7,026 nucleotides of DNA. Source: CAZYWA01 sp964650975 [NCBI: uncultured bacterium] (GTDB taxonomy: Bacteria > JADJOY01). Of the stretch, positions 5,645-7,026 are shown one piece after another. The stretch's first letter is position 1, and the number at the start of each line of letters is the position of its first letter. The notes beneath the pieces were generated by a model, which was not told where the DNA came from, ran no database searches, and saw nothing but the letters and a program-made list of their open reading frames with translations. The stretch spans positions 1 to 7,026 of the forward strand of contig CAZYWA010000431.1 of NCBI GenBank assembly GCA_964650975.1, written 5' to 3'. A program made the position numbers and the translations under genes.

Positions 5645-7026
5645 ATGGCGAAGTTCGAGCGTTTGAGCCCGCAGGACACGTCGTTTCTCTACTTCGAGTC
5701 GCCGGTGGCCCACATGCATGTGGGCTCGGTGGCGATCTTCGAGGACGGCGGGCTCGCCCCCGACCAGATCAACGCCCACATCGAGCAGCGTCTCACGCTG
5801 GTGCCGCGCTTCCGCCAGAAGCTCATGTGGGTGCCGTACGGGCAGGGGCGCCCGGTATGGGTCGACGACGCCCACTTCGACGTGCGCTTCCACGTTCGTC
5901 ACACCGGCTTGCCGCGACCTGGCGGCGAGAAGGAGCTGCTGACGCTCATGGGCCGCCTCATGAGCATCCCGCTCGACCGCAAGCGGCCGCTGTGGGAGCT
6001 GTGGATGGTGGACCTCCCCGACGCCCGCAAGGCGATCATCCAGAAGACCCACCATTGCCTGATCGACGGCGTGTCGGGCGTCGACCTCGCCACGGTGCTC
6101 CTGGATCTCGATCGCGACTCGAAACCAGCCGAGCCCGAGCGCTTCGTCCCCGCGACCGCGCCGACCAAAGGCGAGCTGCTGCGCGCGACGCTCCTCGAGC
6201 GCATGACCAAGCCCGGCGAGATGGTTCGCTCGGTGCGCGCCGCGACGCGCACGCCGCGGAAGCTGCTGGAGCAGGCCACGGCGCTCGGCAAGGGACTGGC
6301 GAGCTTCGGCGGCGCCGCGCTCGAGGTGGCACCCAAGACCTCGCTCAGCCAAGCGATCGGCCCGCACCGCCGTTTCCAGGTGGTGCGCACCAAGCTCGAG
6401 GACGTCAAGGTCATCAAGAATCACTTCGGCTCCACCGTCAACGACGTGGTGCTGGCGCTGGTGACCGGCGGCTTGAGGCACATCCTCGTCGAGCGCGGCG
6501 AGCGCATCGATGGCCTGGTGATGCGCGCCGCGGTGCCGGTCTCGGTCCGCGATCCCTCGGAGCGCATGACCTACGGCAACCGGGTGGCGGTGATGTTCGC
6601 CCACTTGCCGGTGGGCGAGGCCGATCCCGCGGCGCGGCTGCGCTCCATCCACGACGACATGGCGCACGTGAAGCAGTCGGGCGAGGCCGTGGGCGCCGAC
6701 GCGCTCATCCAGCTCAGCGACTTCGCACCGCCCACGATCATGGCGCTCGCCGCGCGCGCGATCGAGCGGCAGTGGGTGATGAACCTGGTGGTCACCAACG
6801 TCCCCGGTCCGCAGTTTCCGCTCTATTTCCGGGGCGGCGAGATGCTGGAGGCGTTTCCCTTCGTGCCGCTGGTCGGGACCACCAGCGTGGGCGTCGCGGT
6901 GCTCTCCTACAACGGCCAGATCAACTTCGGGCTGAGCGGCGACTGGGACGCGGTGCCCGACCTCGGAGTGCTCGCGCGCGGGATCGAGCAGACACTCGCC
7001 GAGCTCCTCGACTCCGCGCGAAGCGC
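5645..7026 (+). CDS. WS/DGAT-family wax ester synthase / diacylglycerol acyltransferase, 3' end missing
   Basis: 460 residues are visible and no stop is reached; the family is usually about 450-500 residues, so only a short tail is missing. WS/DGAT enzymes esterify fatty alcohols or diacylglycerol with acyl-CoA to make wax esters or triacylglycerol, acting at the inner face of the membrane or on lipid droplets. The N-terminus FERLSPQDTSFLYFE is canonical. PLWELW (115-120) is the conserved PLW patch. HHCLIDG (136-142) is the HHxxxDG active site, with His137 as the expected catalytic base. VNDVVLA (around 266-267) is the conserved ND motif, and TNVPGPQFPLY (from 384) is the late NVPGP motif. 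All key residues are present, so an active enzyme is likely. A variable linker at about 155-245 joins the two halves, as in the family. The gene is divergent from the sulfotransferase operon; wax versus triacylglycerol preference cannot be read from the sequence. Confidence 0.94.
   Translation, partial: MAKFERLSPQDTSFLYFESPVAHMHVGSVAIFEDGGLAPDQINAHIEQRLTLVPRFRQKLMWVPYGQGRPVWVDDAHFDVRFHVRHTGLPRPGGEKELLTLMGRLMSIPLDRKRPLWELWMVDLPDARKAIIQKTHHCLIDGVSGVDLATVLLDLDRDSKPAEPERFVPATAPTKGELLRATLLERMTKPGEMVRSVRAATRTPRKLLEQATALGKGLASFGGAALEVAPKTSLSQAIGPHRRFQVVRTKLEDVKVIKNHFGSTVNDVVLALVTGGLRHILVERGERIDGLVMRAAVPVSVRDPSERMTYGNRVAVMFAHLPVGEADPAARLRSIHDDMAHVKQSGEAVGADALIQLSDFAPPTIMALAARAIERQWVMNLVVTNVPGPQFPLYFRGGEMLEAFPFVPLVGTTSVGVAVLSYNGQINFGLSGDWDAVPDLGVLARGIEQTLAELLDSARS

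Noticed and set aside
5468-6667. In-frame extension of the sulfotransferase upstream of ATG 5467, giving a 590-residue protein
   Set aside because: The extra 400 residues lie opposite the WS/DGAT gene and are His/Arg-rich mirror sequence. The strong ribosome binding site and the family N-terminus both place the start at 5467.
1-7026. CRISPR arrays, tRNA or rRNA genes, insertion sequences, direct repeats
   Set aside because: I looked on both strands and saw no regularly spaced repeats, cloverleaf-like segments, transposase motifs or terminal inverted repeats. Coding sequence fills nearly the whole window.

Overview
The window is a densely coded, very GC-rich stretch of bacterial chromosome. 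It has seven protein genes, no RNA genes, no mobile elements and no gene-free gap above about 180 bases. One protein carries a standard Sec signal peptide, GTG/TTG starts are common, and genes overlap by 4 bases. Long meaningless open frames antisense to real genes are typical of GC-rich DNA. Gene content (a WS/DGAT acyltransferase, a compact P-loop sulfotransferase, a SelO pseudokinase, and a secreted protein ending in a DGFExGNTSxWS-type tail) fits an environmental high-GC bacterium such as a myxobacterium-, acidobacterium- or Eisenbacteria-like lineage. The phylum cannot be fixed from this sequence.

Left part, bases 1-2351, plus strand: three closely packed genes. First is the 3' part of an alkaline-phosphatase-superfamily phosphoesterase, cut off by the window edge. 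It is followed 15 bases later by a small secreted, probably beta-rich protein of unknown function. That gene's stop codon overlaps the likely TTG start of a polytopic membrane protein of uncertain family. This looks like one transcription unit working at or outside the cytoplasmic membrane.

Middle part, bases 2365-5467, minus strand: a three-gene unit read right to left, made of a 190-residue PAPS-type sulfotransferase, a SelO/YdiU-family protein AMPylase of a variant subtype, and a GHMP-family small-molecule kinase. The first two are 14 bases apart. The last two share a GTGA start/stop overlap, so SelO and the kinase are probably translationally coupled. A plausible sigma70-type promoter, a 12-base perfect palindrome and a good ribosome binding site lie upstream of the sulfotransferase. 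This unit converges on the left unit with only 13 bases between stop codons.

Right part, from base 5645, plus strand: a divergently transcribed WS/DGAT-family wax ester/triacylglycerol synthase whose last few codons run off the window. The 177-base divergent region probably holds both promoters.

The most interesting feature is the grouping of three transfer enzymes (sulfuryl, adenylyl and phosphoryl) in one coupled unit beside a storage-lipid acyltransferase. Each family is known. Whether the combination is a pathway is inference, and the sequence does not name the substrates.
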